64,000 bases of DNA from Acidimicrobiales bacterium (lineage in GTDB: Bacteria > Actinomycetota > Acidimicrobiia > Acidimicrobiales > Palsa-688). The notes under the pieces were generated by a model, which saw only the letters and a program-made list of their open reading frames with translations, ran no database searches and was not told the origin of the DNA. The DNA is taken from NCBI GenBank assembly GCA_036378675.1, contig DASUWA010000023.1, positions 62,001-126,000 on the forward strand, written 5' to 3'. Both the position numbers and the translations under genes were made by a program. Each line of letters begins with the position of its first letter. Position 1 is the first letter of the stretch. Below, piece by piece: positions 35,012-43,598 of this stretch.

Positions 35012-36787
35012 ATGAAAGGTTTTAGGGGTAGGGGCGTGGGCTGGCAGCGCAGACGGTTCGGGCTGTCGTGGACTTTGAAGCTCGGCGTCGTGGTTGGAGT
35101 GGGCGCAGCTGGTCTGGCGACTCTTCCACCAGCATTCGCTGACACGGGTGCCACGGCCAGTGGCGCTGACGAGTCGGTGATCGTGGAGTTCGGGCCGAAT
35201 GCCGGTAACGCTCTTGACCTGATTCACGGAGTCGCGCGCGGCGCCTCCGTAACCCAGGTCTTCGACAGCATTCCCGCCGTGGCTATCAAGGCTCGCAAAG
35301 GCCTCGTCGATGCTTTGCAGGCGGCCGGCGCGTCTGTAATTCCGGACGAGCCGGTCAACTTCCAGAGCAAGAGCGGTGCCACGAGCTGTCCTTCTTTCTC
35401 TGGGACATCGTCGCCGAGCGGAATCTTTTCCCAGGACACAGGCGCCAACCTTTTGGCTGCGCAGGGCGATACCGGCCAAGGCGTCACGGTCGCCGTGCTC
35501 GATACGGGCATCGATGGTGCGTTGCCCGACTTCGCCGGGCGACTTGTCGGCGGGGTTGACCTAACCCCGGGCAACTCCCCTTTCACCGATGAGTTCGGGC
35601 ACGGGACGTTTGTCGCCGGACTGGTTGCCGGCAACGGTGCATCTTCGAACGGCCAGTATCCCGGAGAAGCTCCGGGGGCAAACCTGGTCTCGATCAAGGT
35701 CGCCGGAGCCGATGGCCAGACCAGCATCTCGACCGTCGTATCTGGGATCCAGTGGGCGATCAAGAACCAAAAGAAGTACGGGATCAACATCCTTAATCTT
35801 TCGCTCGGAGCCGTGCCCACGGGACCGACTGCCACTGAGCCGATGGACCAGGCGATCGAGCAAGCGTGGCAGTCCGGCATAACGGTGGTTGTCGCCGCCG
35901 GAAACTCAGGACCCTCGGCAGGGACGATCACCAGTCCAGGGGACGATCCGCTCGCCATCACTGCGGGTGCTTACGCGGATAACAACTCGCCTTCGCCTTC
36001 CGATTGGTATGCCTGCCCGTTCTCGTCGGTCGGCCCGTCCCTGTACGACGGGTGGCTCAAGCCCGACCTGGTGGCCCCCGGCCGTTCGGTGATCAGCTTG
36101 CTAGCTCCCGGGTCCACGATCGCCCAGGACTTCCCGCACGCACACGTCGGTACCGGGAACTTCGTTGGCTCGGGGACTTCGTTCTCGGCCGGGATCACGT
36201 CAGGAGCCGCAGCGTTGGTGCTTGCCCGCAACCCGGGGATCAGCCCGGACCAGGTCAAGGGGCGCCTCTTGGGCAACGCGATGCCGGGCGAGACCCAGGC
36301 TCCGTTGATTGAAGGGCACGGATTCCTGAACGCCTACTACGCGGCCATCAGCCCGAGCCTGACGTACAGCCAAACCGCTGCAGCCGCGGCGGAGACGAGC
36401 AATCCACCTAGCACAATCAACCTCGGAACAAGCTGGTCGCCGTCAAGCTGGAATCAGGCGAACTGGACCGGTTCGTCGTGGACGGGGGCTGCTTGGAATG
36501 GCTCCTCATGGACCGGGGCCACGTGGAATGGCTCCTCCTGGACAGGATCCAGCTGGACCGGATCGTCGTGGACTGGTTCTTCGTGGACCGGATCTGCGTG
36601 GACCGGCTCCGCTTGGACGGGCTCTGCCTGGACCGGCTCGGCGTGGACAGGGTCGTCGTGGACAGGGTCCTCGTGGACTGGGTCGTCGTGGACTGGGTCG
36701 TCGTGGACTGGTTCTTCGTGGACAGGGTCGTCGTGGACGGGGTCGTCGTGGACAGGATCGTCATGGACCGACTTCCTGTGGACCTGA
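35012..36787 (+). CDS. Secreted S8 subtilisin-like protease with periodic Trp-repeat tail
   Basis: Numbered from ATG 35012 (GGGG upstream; ATG 34991 also in frame). A twin-Arg-like signal, RRRFGLSW plus a hydrophobic stretch, ends near PPAFA. An inhibitor-like propeptide follows (about 52-130). The catalytic domain has Asp164 (VLDTGID), His197 (FGHGTF), oxyanion Asn298 (AAGNSG) and Ser390 (GTSFSAG). After a short linker, the C-terminal ~115 residues are a TGSSW-type repeat with Trp at exactly every fifth residue, 24 in all. The tail may bind cell wall or polysaccharide, which is inference. The c-di-GMP gene follows 25 bp later. Confidence 0.9.
   Translation: MKGFRGRGVGWQRRRFGLSWTLKLGVVVGVGAAGLATLPPAFADTGATASGADESVIVEFGPNAGNALDLIHGVARGASVTQVFDSIPAVAIKARKGLVDALQAAGASVIPDEPVNFQSKSGATSCPSFSGTSSPSGIFSQDTGANLLAAQGDTGQGVTVAVLDTGIDGALPDFAGRLVGGVDLTPGNSPFTDEFGHGTFVAGLVAGNGASSNGQYPGEAPGANLVSIKVAGADGQTSISTVVSGIQWAIKNQKKYGINILNLSLGAVPTGPTATEPMDQAIEQAWQSGITVVVAAGNSGPSAGTITSPGDDPLAITAGAYADNNSPSPSDWYACPFSSVGPSLYDGWLKPDLVAPGRSVISLLAPGSTIAQDFPHAHVGTGNFVGSGTSFSAGITSGAAALVLARNPGISPDQVKGRLLGNAMPGETQAPLIEGHGFLNAYYAAISPSLTYSQTAAAAAETSNPPSTINLGTSWSPSSWNQANWTGSSWTGAAWNGSSWTGATWNGSSWTGSSWTGSSWTGSSWTGSAWTGSAWTGSAWTGSAWTGSSWTGSSWTGSSWTGSSWTGSSWTGSSWTGSSWTGSSWTDFLWT
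36434..36784 (+). repeat. 15-bp coding minisatellite (TGSSW repeats)
   Basis: About 23 tandem degenerate copies of a 15-bp unit like ACCGGATCGTCGTGG encode the 5-residue repeat at the end of the subtilase. Third-base differences between units show the array is old or under selection for the protein, rather than a fresh expansion. Confidence 0.85.
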
Positions 36788-36812
36788 GCGGCCAGCCAGG
36801 CGAGCCGGCGGG

Positions 36813-39554
36813 ATGCGTAACCCAGTAACGCCGGCCGAGTCCGGCCGCGGGCCCGCCTGGGACTCCGCGGCAGTTCCCACTCGAGACCTTTCGGTCGGCC
36901 GATTCTCGACGAAAAGCCCCGAAGACTCTGGGCGTCGGGTGAAGCCCACTAAGGATCCGTCACTCCACCGTGTGTGGATTCTCTCCACTCTGCTGGCCGG
37001 GGTCGCCGTCTCGATGGGGTTCGCCGCCGCAAGGCAGCCCGCGGCGGCGCATCCTCCGTTCCACGTTGCGTGGTGGGCCTTCGTGCCGGCAGTCATGGCT
37101 GCCGAAGGTCTCATGTTCCATGTCGAGCGAAAGGCGCAGACGCACTCATTCAATTTGAGCGAGATACCGCTCGTCGTCGGATTCTTCTTCGCTTCTCCGT
37201 GGGGTTTGATCGCTGGGCGGCTGGTAGGACATCTTGCCTACCGCGTCTTTGTCCGTCGTCAAGCCGTGGTCAAGGCGACGTTCAACCTGGCGTGCTTCGC
37301 CGCGGAGAGCGCCGCAGCGATCTTCGTTTTTCGGGTCATTGGTGCCTCGTCCAACCCGCTATCTGCACGCTCGTGGGCAGCGATTCTCGTTGCGGTCACA
37401 GTCGGAGACTTCATCAGCATGGCCTCCGTTTCGGCGGTGATCAGGTGGACCGGCGGCGACCCGGATATCAGCTCGGTTCTGGTCACCGGGATACTCACTG
37501 CCGGTGTGAACACAGGTCTTTCGATTGTGACCGTGATCGTGCTGTGGACCAGTCCCTGGGCGTTAGTGATCGTGTCCTTGTTGATCATCAGCTTCGCGGT
37601 GATCTATAGGCGTCATCTGGCGCTCAAGCAGCGGCACTCGAGCCTGCAGCGGATCTACGGGTTCAGTCAGCTGATCGGCGCGTCGCTCAAGGCGCGAGCG
37701 GTGACCGAAGAGGTTCTTGCAGAAGCCCGTAAGCTGCTTCGGGCGGCTGTCGCCGAGATCGTCTTGCTTGATGACCGAAGTGGCAAGTGCAGCTATCGGC
37801 TGAGCAGCCGCGAGGGATCGCTCTCCGACGATCACAGTGAAGCCTTAGTCCCGAAGCTCGAAGGTGAGCCGGTGTGGCGGCGAGTGGTGGACGAACAGAT
37901 CCCGGTCGCTATTCCTCGTGGAAGCCGTGACCCGGGCCACTTGTCGTACCTGGCTCGGGTGCGCGTCGCGGACTGTATGGTCGCTCCTCTGGTGTCAGAG
38001 GGCAAGGTCGTCGGCACGATCATGGTTGCGGACCGGATGAGCAACGTCACGACGTTCGACGATAGCGACCTCCAGATCTTCGCCACCGTCGCGAACCATG
38101 CGAGCGTCGCCTTCGAGAATGGCCGCCTCGTGGATCAGCTTCGCAAAGAGGCCGCCGATCGACAGCATGAGGCCCTTCACGACTCTCTCACCGGATTGCC
38201 GAACCGGATGCTCTTCGCGCAGCGGCTGAGCGACCTCGCCGCGTCCGCCCGCTCGGAGGGCGAGGGTGTGGCCAGCGTCATGCTTATCGACCTCGACCGC
38301 TTCAAAGAGGTCAACGACACACTGGGGCACCACAACGGGGACATCCTGCTCCAGCACGTGGCCCGTCGGCTGGGCACGGCGTTGCGCAGCTGTGACACCG
38401 TGGCTCGGCTCGGGGGTGACGAGTTCGCAATCTTGCTCCCTGAACAAGGTGATGCCGAGGAAGTGGTGCGGGTGGCGCAACGGATCGTCGAATTGCTCCA
38501 CGAGCCGTTCCAACTGGAAGGTCTCGCTGTTGCCGTAGGTGCGAGCATCGGCGTTGCCATGTTCCCTGAGCACGGCGACGACGCCACCGTCCTTCTGCAA
38601 AGAGCCGACGTGGCGATGTACGAAGCAAAGGGTGGCGACACCCGCGTCGTGATGTACTCGCCCGAGCGTGACGAGAACAGCCGTGCCCGCTTGACGATGG
38701 CCACCGAGCTTCGCCAGGCGATCGCAGAGGACCAGCTAGAGGTGTTCTATCAGCCGAAAGCCCGGGTGCGAGATGGTCTGATCACAGGTGCCGAGGCGTT
38801 GGTCCGGTGGCGCCATCCTGAGCGCGGGCTGTTAAGCCCAGCGGAATTCATCAACGTTTCCGAGCAGACCGGTCTGATAACGCCGCTCACCATGTTCGTG
38901 CTCAAAACGGCCCTTAAGAAGTGCCACGAGTGGAACGCCGCCGGGCGCGACATCGGCATTTCTGTCAACCTCGCGGTTCGCAGCTTGCTGGACCTTGAGC
39001 TGCCGAACCAGATCGAGTCCATCCTGCATGAGATTGGAATTCCCAGTCACCGTCTCACGCTCGAGATCACCGAGTCCAGCGTCATGGCCGACCCGCCCAG
39101 GACGATCAGCGTGCTGGATCGATTGGCTCGCGCCGGCATCAAGCTGTCCGTCGATGACTTCGGGACCGGCTATTCGTCACTGTCGTACCTGCGGCGGCTG
39201 CCGGTGAACGAGGTGAAGATCGACCGGTCGTTCATTTTGCGCGTCGCATCCGACCCGAGTGATGCAGCGATCGTTCGTTCCATAATCGAGCTCAGCCACA
39301 ATCTCGGCCTGGGAACTGTGGCGGAAGGCGTAGAAGACCGCGTTTCGTGGGACCGGCTCCGGGAAATGGGCTGTGACGAAGTCCAGGGTTACTTTCTAGC
39401 CAGACCGCTGACCGCCGAGAACATGAGCGCCTGGCTCGACACTTTCAACGACGACGCGGTTCTTCCGCCCCTGCGGCTCCTTCCAGACCCTCAACGGGCG
39501 GGTAAATCACCTGACGAGGCGACCGCTCTGATCCGCGGCGGGAAGGCCGGATAG
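36813..39554 (+). CDS. Membrane GAF-GGDEF-EAL protein (c-di-GMP turnover)
   Basis: About 913 residues from ATG 36813. The N-terminal part has about seven hydrophobic segments (for example VWILSTLLAGVAVSMGFAAA, SVLVTGILTAGVNTGLSIVTVIVLW). A GAF-like domain follows (about 290-450). The diguanylate cyclase domain has intact GGDEF (534-538) and the EAL domain has intact EAL (661-663) with DDFGTGYSSLSYL. Both signature motifs are complete, so cyclase, phosphodiesterase or both are possible. The start is uncertain; GTG 36939 is an alternative. The short distance to the subtilase suggests joint transcription. Confidence 0.9.
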   Translation: MRNPVTPAESGRGPAWDSAAVPTRDLSVGRFSTKSPEDSGRRVKPTKDPSLHRVWILSTLLAGVAVSMGFAAARQPAAAHPPFHVAWWAFVPAVMAAEGLMFHVERKAQTHSFNLSEIPLVVGFFFASPWGLIAGRLVGHLAYRVFVRRQAVVKATFNLACFAAESAAAIFVFRVIGASSNPLSARSWAAILVAVTVGDFISMASVSAVIRWTGGDPDISSVLVTGILTAGVNTGLSIVTVIVLWTSPWALVIVSLLIISFAVIYRRHLALKQRHSSLQRIYGFSQLIGASLKARAVTEEVLAEARKLLRAAVAEIVLLDDRSGKCSYRLSSREGSLSDDHSEALVPKLEGEPVWRRVVDEQIPVAIPRGSRDPGHLSYLARVRVADCMVAPLVSEGKVVGTIMVADRMSNVTTFDDSDLQIFATVANHASVAFENGRLVDQLRKEAADRQHEALHDSLTGLPNRMLFAQRLSDLAASARSEGEGVASVMLIDLDRFKEVNDTLGHHNGDILLQHVARRLGTALRSCDTVARLGGDEFAILLPEQGDAEEVVRVAQRIVELLHEPFQLEGLAVAVGASIGVAMFPEHGDDATVLLQRADVAMYEAKGGDTRVVMYSPERDENSRARLTMATELRQAIAEDQLEVFYQPKARVRDGLITGAEALVRWRHPERGLLSPAEFINVSEQTGLITPLTMFVLKTALKKCHEWNAAGRDIGISVNLAVRSLLDLELPNQIESILHEIGIPSHRLTLEITESSVMADPPRTISVLDRLARAGIKLSVDDFGTGYSSLSYLRRLPVNEVKIDRSFILRVASDPSDAAIVRSIIELSHNLGLGTVAEGVEDRVSWDRLREMGCDEVQGYFLARPLTAENMSAWLDTFNDDAVLPPLRLLPDPQRAGKSPDEATALIRGGKAG

Positions 39555-39580
39555 CACCGCGCAGCGTCCGACCGTTGGCT

Positions 39581-40108
39581 TTACGGCTGCTCCCTCGCTT
39601 GGTAGACCTGATCCCCGAACGCATCCAGAGCCTCGCCGCACTCCTTGAGACGCCGTTCGGCTAAGACCCCGGCGGGAGCGCTAAACAGGTCACGCGCCCG
39701 GATCTGGCGGTACCACCGCCGCAGACGATCCAGGCTTTGTTCTTCCTCGTCCAACTCGGCCAAGGTCAGCTTGCCTTTACGTACCTCGTCGACGAGTTCG
39801 GCTTCGTACTTGTCGCAGTCAGCGAGGAACTCCGACCACTCCGCCTCGCGCTGCTCAGTGAACAGTGCTTCGAGTTGGGCCACGCTGGCGTCATCATCTC
39901 CAACAGCCAGGACCACGGGGTGCCCGCCGGCTACGTCAATGGTCCGGACGACCTGATCGAAACCCTCGTCGAAGCCCTCACCTGTCGGCAGAGCCCAGGT
40001 CCCCTGCTGTAGGGAAACCGCGCCGAGGCGGCGCAGCTCGCGCCATGCCGCCACCCGGTGCCGGGACGGTTCGCTCGGAAGGCGGTAGGTGATGAGCCGC
40101 CAGGACAG
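39581..40108 (-). CDS. ChrB N-terminal-domain protein
   Basis: About 175 residues. The family N terminus WRLITYRLPSEPSRHRVAAWRELRRLGAVSLQQGTWALP continues upstream of the first GTG (40054) to a CTG at 40108, directly preceded by AGGAGGTGGTTCC, an ideal ribosome site. CTG therefore appears to be the start. The remainder is a charged helical region (EEEQSLDRLRRWYRQIRARDLF). The domain is the N-terminal half of the chromate-resistance regulator ChrB, but no ChrB C-terminal domain or ChrA transporter is present. It is divergent from uppP. Confidence 0.8.
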   Translation of the reverse strand: MSWRLITYRLPSEPSRHRVAAWRELRRLGAVSLQQGTWALPTGEGFDEGFDQVVRTIDVAGGHPVVLAVGDDDASVAQLEALFTEQREAEWSEFLADCDKYEAELVDEVRKGKLTLAELDEEEQSLDRLRRWYRQIRARDLFSAPAGVLAERRLKECGEALDAFGDQVYQAREQP

Positions 40109-40234
40109 GGAACCACCTCCTGAGATCCCTCGGGCGTTTCGGCCGACAGTGTAACGTGTGCTACTTCGAGACCCGTATCATCCGAGCGCCGAGTGGCGCC
40201 GCACCTCTGCCCGAACCCCCGAGGATTTTGCCCC

Positions 40235-41212
40235 GTGTCGTATTTGCAGGCCATCGTCATCGCCGTTCTCCAAGGCGTGACCGAACTGTTCCCGATCTCG
40301 AGCCTGGGGCACTCGGTGCTCGTCCCCGCGTGGATCGGCGGCAGCTGGCACACCCTGGTAACCCAATCATCACAAGCGAGCAGCGAGAAGTCCTTCTATC
40401 TCGCTTACATCGTCGCCCTGCACTGCGCCACTGCATTCGCGCTTCTGTGGTACTTCCGAGCCGACTGGTTCCGGATAATACGAGGCTTCATTCAGAGCCT
40501 CGGCCGATCCATGCGGCAACGGCAACTGATCATCGAGGGCCGTGATGAGCGACTGGCCTGGATGATCGTCTTCGCGACCATTCCCGTCGGCCTCACCGGG
40601 ATACTTCTAGAGCACACCTTCCGGACGGTTTTCGCCAAGCCGGTAGCTGCAGCGGCGTTCCTATTCATCAACGGCCTGATTCTCGTTGCCGGTGAACGCA
40701 TGCGGCGACACCAGCCGGCCTCACGGCCGGCGGATAGTTCAGCGATCGACCACAACGGCCGAGCTGACAGAGACTCTCGGTCGGGCGGCCGGCAGCGTTC
40801 GGAGATACAGGCGGCCCGTGAAGCAGACGCCCGGCTTGCCAACCTGTCACTCAGGGAGGCTCTCTATATCGGCTCTCTGCAGATCGGGGCCCTCTTCGCT
40901 GGCATCAGCCGTTCAGGAATCACGATGGTCGGCGGTCTGTGGCGGGGCCTCGACCATGAGGACGCTGCGCGCTTTGGGTTCCTCTTAGCCACCCCGGTTA
41001 TCTTCGCCGCAGGTGTGCTCAAACTCCCCTCACTCGCCGGCTCTGCCGGCGCGCACATCCACGGCCAAGTCGCAGTCGGAGTAATCGTCGCAGGAATCGC
41101 CGCCTACTTCTCTGTCAGATTCCTCATGCGGTACTTCCAGACCCGCACCCTCACGCCGTTCGCGATCTACTGCCTGATCTTCGGAGCGGCCAGCTTCTTC
41201 CGATTCGTCTGA
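40235..41212 (+). CDS. uppP: Undecaprenyl-diphosphatase (BacA/UppP)
   Basis: A 325-residue membrane phosphatase recycling undecaprenyl pyrophosphate to the monophosphate carrier for cell-wall synthesis. Motif 1 is QGVTELFPISSLGHS (the first Glu of EGxTE is Gln, as in mycobacterial homologues). Motif 2 is GISRSGITM. It has about eight TM segments. A hydrophilic insertion of ~45 residues (RMRRHQPASRPADSSAIDHN...READARLAN) between helices is longer than usual. GTG 40235 is chosen over 40193 because it gives the standard MSYLQAIVIAVLQG start. Confidence 0.93.
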   Translation: MSYLQAIVIAVLQGVTELFPISSLGHSVLVPAWIGGSWHTLVTQSSQASSEKSFYLAYIVALHCATAFALLWYFRADWFRIIRGFIQSLGRSMRQRQLIIEGRDERLAWMIVFATIPVGLTGILLEHTFRTVFAKPVAAAAFLFINGLILVAGERMRRHQPASRPADSSAIDHNGRADRDSRSGGRQRSEIQAAREADARLANLSLREALYIGSLQIGALFAGISRSGITMVGGLWRGLDHEDAARFGFLLATPVIFAAGVLKLPSLAGSAGAHIHGQVAVGVIVAGIAAYFSVRFLMRYFQTRTLTPFAIYCLIFGAASFFRFV

Positions 41213-41243
41213 GCCGCTGGGGCGCAACCGAGAGATCGTGATA

Positions 41244-43598
41244 TCAGCTCGTGCCGCTGTCGTAGACGATGCGATCGGCGATCAGCTGATCGATCTCGCC
41301 GTCGCCGTAGCCCAACTGACTCAGCACAACGCGGGAACTGTCGCCAACGACCAAAGGCGGACCGGCTATCCGCGCCGGCGTATCGGAGAAGTCGAACAGG
41401 AGTCCCAGCTGACTCAACGCGCCGACGAGGGGCTGGTCGTACGTGGTAACCCAACTCCGCTCTAACAAATCTGGATCGTCAAAAAGACCGAGGGCCACGT
41501 CGGGATCGCACAACTCGACCGGAACCCCTGCTGCGTCGAGGATTGAGCACCACTCGGCGGCCGGCCGCCCTGAGAACGTCGACTCCAGCTCTGCTGCCAG
41601 GGCCTCGTCGTCTCGGTCGGCCAGAAGGTCGGCCCGATCCACGGCCCGACAAAACGAGCCCCACTGATCGTCGGTGCGCACGCCAAGGCACAACCAGCCC
41701 GAACGGGTTCCGTACAGTCGGCGTCGGGCGCTGAAGCCGAGCTGGTTCGCGTCAAGAAGAGGCCGGCCGGAACCGGATCCGTCCGGGCCGAGCCACGCCG
41801 ACGCGGCGAGAAGCTGAGCGCGCACGATGGACGTGGTGACCAGCTGACCCTGGCCGGTGCGGTCGCGGTGGATAAGCGCCATGACGACACCGATGGCCGA
41901 CAGGAACCCGTTGCCGACGTCACCCAGCGACGTCAGGCTCGAAGCGGGTCGCCCGCCGCGTTCGCAACCGCCGTCAGCATGCAGTACCCCGGCCAGCGCG
42001 CCCCCGGTTTGGTCGTTGCCTGGTAGATCGGCGCGCGCGTCGTCGAAGCCCGCCGTGTGGCAGTAGATCAAGTCCGGGTTCACCCCGCGCAAACGCTCGT
42101 AGTCGACCCCGAGCCGGGTGGCGGCCGTGCGTCGCATGTTCGTGTGGACGACGTCGGCGCGCGCCACCAGGCTGTGGAGTACCTCCTGGCCCGCCGGTTT
42201 CCTCAGGTTTAGGGCCAAGCCGAGCTTGCCCCGGTTGCACGCCATCGCCATGTGGGTGGTGTGCCAGTAAGAGTCGGACTTCCGGTTGACCTTGATGACC
42301 TGGGCGCCGAGGTCGGACAGCATTTGCGTCCCCCAGGGGCCGGCCACGGCAAGGCCGAGGTCGACCACGAGGATGCCATCGAGCGGAGGCGCGTGAGAAG
42401 CGCGGGGCGCATCTTTTTCCCCTGTCTGTTGTGTATCCGCGGCTGCCGAGGGCTCCGCGACGGAAGGATCGCAGCCGTGCAGCCTGATTGCCAGGCCCGG
42501 CTGGCGAACCCCACGCACGGTTATGACAGAGCCGTCGGCGATGAGAAGCGGATCGTCGAGCGCCTCCTCCATCGTCATCACCGGCTGCAGTGCGTTGTCC
42601 GTCGCCGCAGCCACCTTCGTCCATTCCTCGGCAGAGAAACGGCGGAACGCCTCGACCATCAGCGGGTGATAGTGGTGCAGGACCGCCAGGTCGGCGGGGT
42701 CGGGCATGATGCGCGCCGAATCGAGGTGAATTGGAGGTATCTCCGCCTGGGGATCGAGCGCATCTCCGTCGGACACGCCTAGCACGAACGCAGGTCGCGG
42801 GACCCAGTGGCAGATCCATCGCCCGTCGGCGCACTCGAAGTGCCCTCGGTGTGACCTGGAGTCAAAGACCCAGCTGTCATAGCTCGGGGCGTCGGGATGC
42901 TCGGCCCGTTGCCACGCGCCCCAGGTTGTCGCCAGCACACCTTGCAGCATCGAGGTCTCCACCCGCTGCCCGCGTCCTGTCCGCCCCCGGGCGTGGATCG
43001 CGGAAAGAGCGGCCAGCGCCCCGAGGTAGGCGGCCGCGATCGCCGGCTGCGGGGTGGCGGGATGGATCGGTCCGGTCCGCTCGCAACCGTCCCAGCACCC
43101 TGGCGGCGCGACAAGGTCCGGCGCGAGCGGCGGGGTTCCAGAGAGGCGTGCGATCGGGCCGCCAACCCACCCCTTTTGTTCCCACATCAGCCCGGACCGG
43201 GCGGCGACGAGGAACGGATCGTCGGGCCGGCCGGCGTGGCGTGCGATGGAGCCGTACGCGGTGATCGAGCATCTGACGAGACGGGGGTTGGCGGAGGCGA
43301 GGAGATCATCGGTGATCCCGAGCTCCGCGGCTTGCGCCGGTGTCCAGCTGTCCAAGTACAGATCGGCGCCGCGGGCAATCTCAACCACGGCTCCGACGTC
43401 CGCGGGCAGGTCGACGGTGACGCTCCTCTTGTTGCGCATCCATACACGCGCGCCAGGTTCGTCGCGTACCGGATCACCGCCCGGCGGCTCGAGCTTGGTT
43501 ACGACGGCGCCCTGGTCGGCCAGAAGCATCGAGGCCATCGAGCCCGCGACGCTCCTGGTCATGTCGAGCACCTCCAACCCCTGAAGGGCTGCGCTCAT
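41244..43598 (-). CDS. Tandem CaiB/BaiF (family III) CoA-transferase fusion
   Basis: The 784-residue protein has two complete family III CoA-transferase halves (about 1-385 and 405-784): LEVLDMTRSVAGSMASMLLADQGAVVTKLE and GILVVDLGLAVAGPWGTQMLSDLGAQVIKV start each. The catalytic Asp, normally in GxGQxVDxSM, is Glu in the first half (GQRVETSML) and Thr in the second (GQLVTTSIV). Either Glu serves, or the protein binds acyl-CoA without canonical transfer. It overlaps the thiolase gene by 4 bp and forms an operon with it and the OB-fold gene. Confidence 0.88.
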   Translation of the reverse strand: MSAALQGLEVLDMTRSVAGSMASMLLADQGAVVTKLEPPGGDPVRDEPGARVWMRNKRSVTVDLPADVGAVVEIARGADLYLDSWTPAQAAELGITDDLLASANPRLVRCSITAYGSIARHAGRPDDPFLVAARSGLMWEQKGWVGGPIARLSGTPPLAPDLVAPPGCWDGCERTGPIHPATPQPAIAAAYLGALAALSAIHARGRTGRGQRVETSMLQGVLATTWGAWQRAEHPDAPSYDSWVFDSRSHRGHFECADGRWICHWVPRPAFVLGVSDGDALDPQAEIPPIHLDSARIMPDPADLAVLHHYHPLMVEAFRRFSAEEWTKVAAATDNALQPVMTMEEALDDPLLIADGSVITVRGVRQPGLAIRLHGCDPSVAEPSAAADTQQTGEKDAPRASHAPPLDGILVVDLGLAVAGPWGTQMLSDLGAQVIKVNRKSDSYWHTTHMAMACNRGKLGLALNLRKPAGQEVLHSLVARADVVHTNMRRTAATRLGVDYERLRGVNPDLIYCHTAGFDDARADLPGNDQTGGALAGVLHADGGCERGGRPASSLTSLGDVGNGFLSAIGVVMALIHRDRTGQGQLVTTSIVRAQLLAASAWLGPDGSGSGRPLLDANQLGFSARRRLYGTRSGWLCLGVRTDDQWGSFCRAVDRADLLADRDDEALAAELESTFSGRPAAEWCSILDAAGVPVELCDPDVALGLFDDPDLLERSWVTTYDQPLVGALSQLGLLFDFSDTPARIAGPPLVVGDSSRVVLSQLGYGDGEIDQLIADRIVYDSGTS

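Noticed and set aside
36498-36812. Long in-frame upstream extension of the GGDEF-EAL gene (Pro/Gly/Arg-rich)
   Set aside because: It is the Trp-repeat minisatellite of the subtilase read in another frame; no ribosome site, and composition follows from the repeat.
40235-41212. Loss of a catalytic Glu in UppP (QGVTE)
   Set aside because: Mycobacterial homologues have the same Gln, so this is a lineage trait and not a defect.
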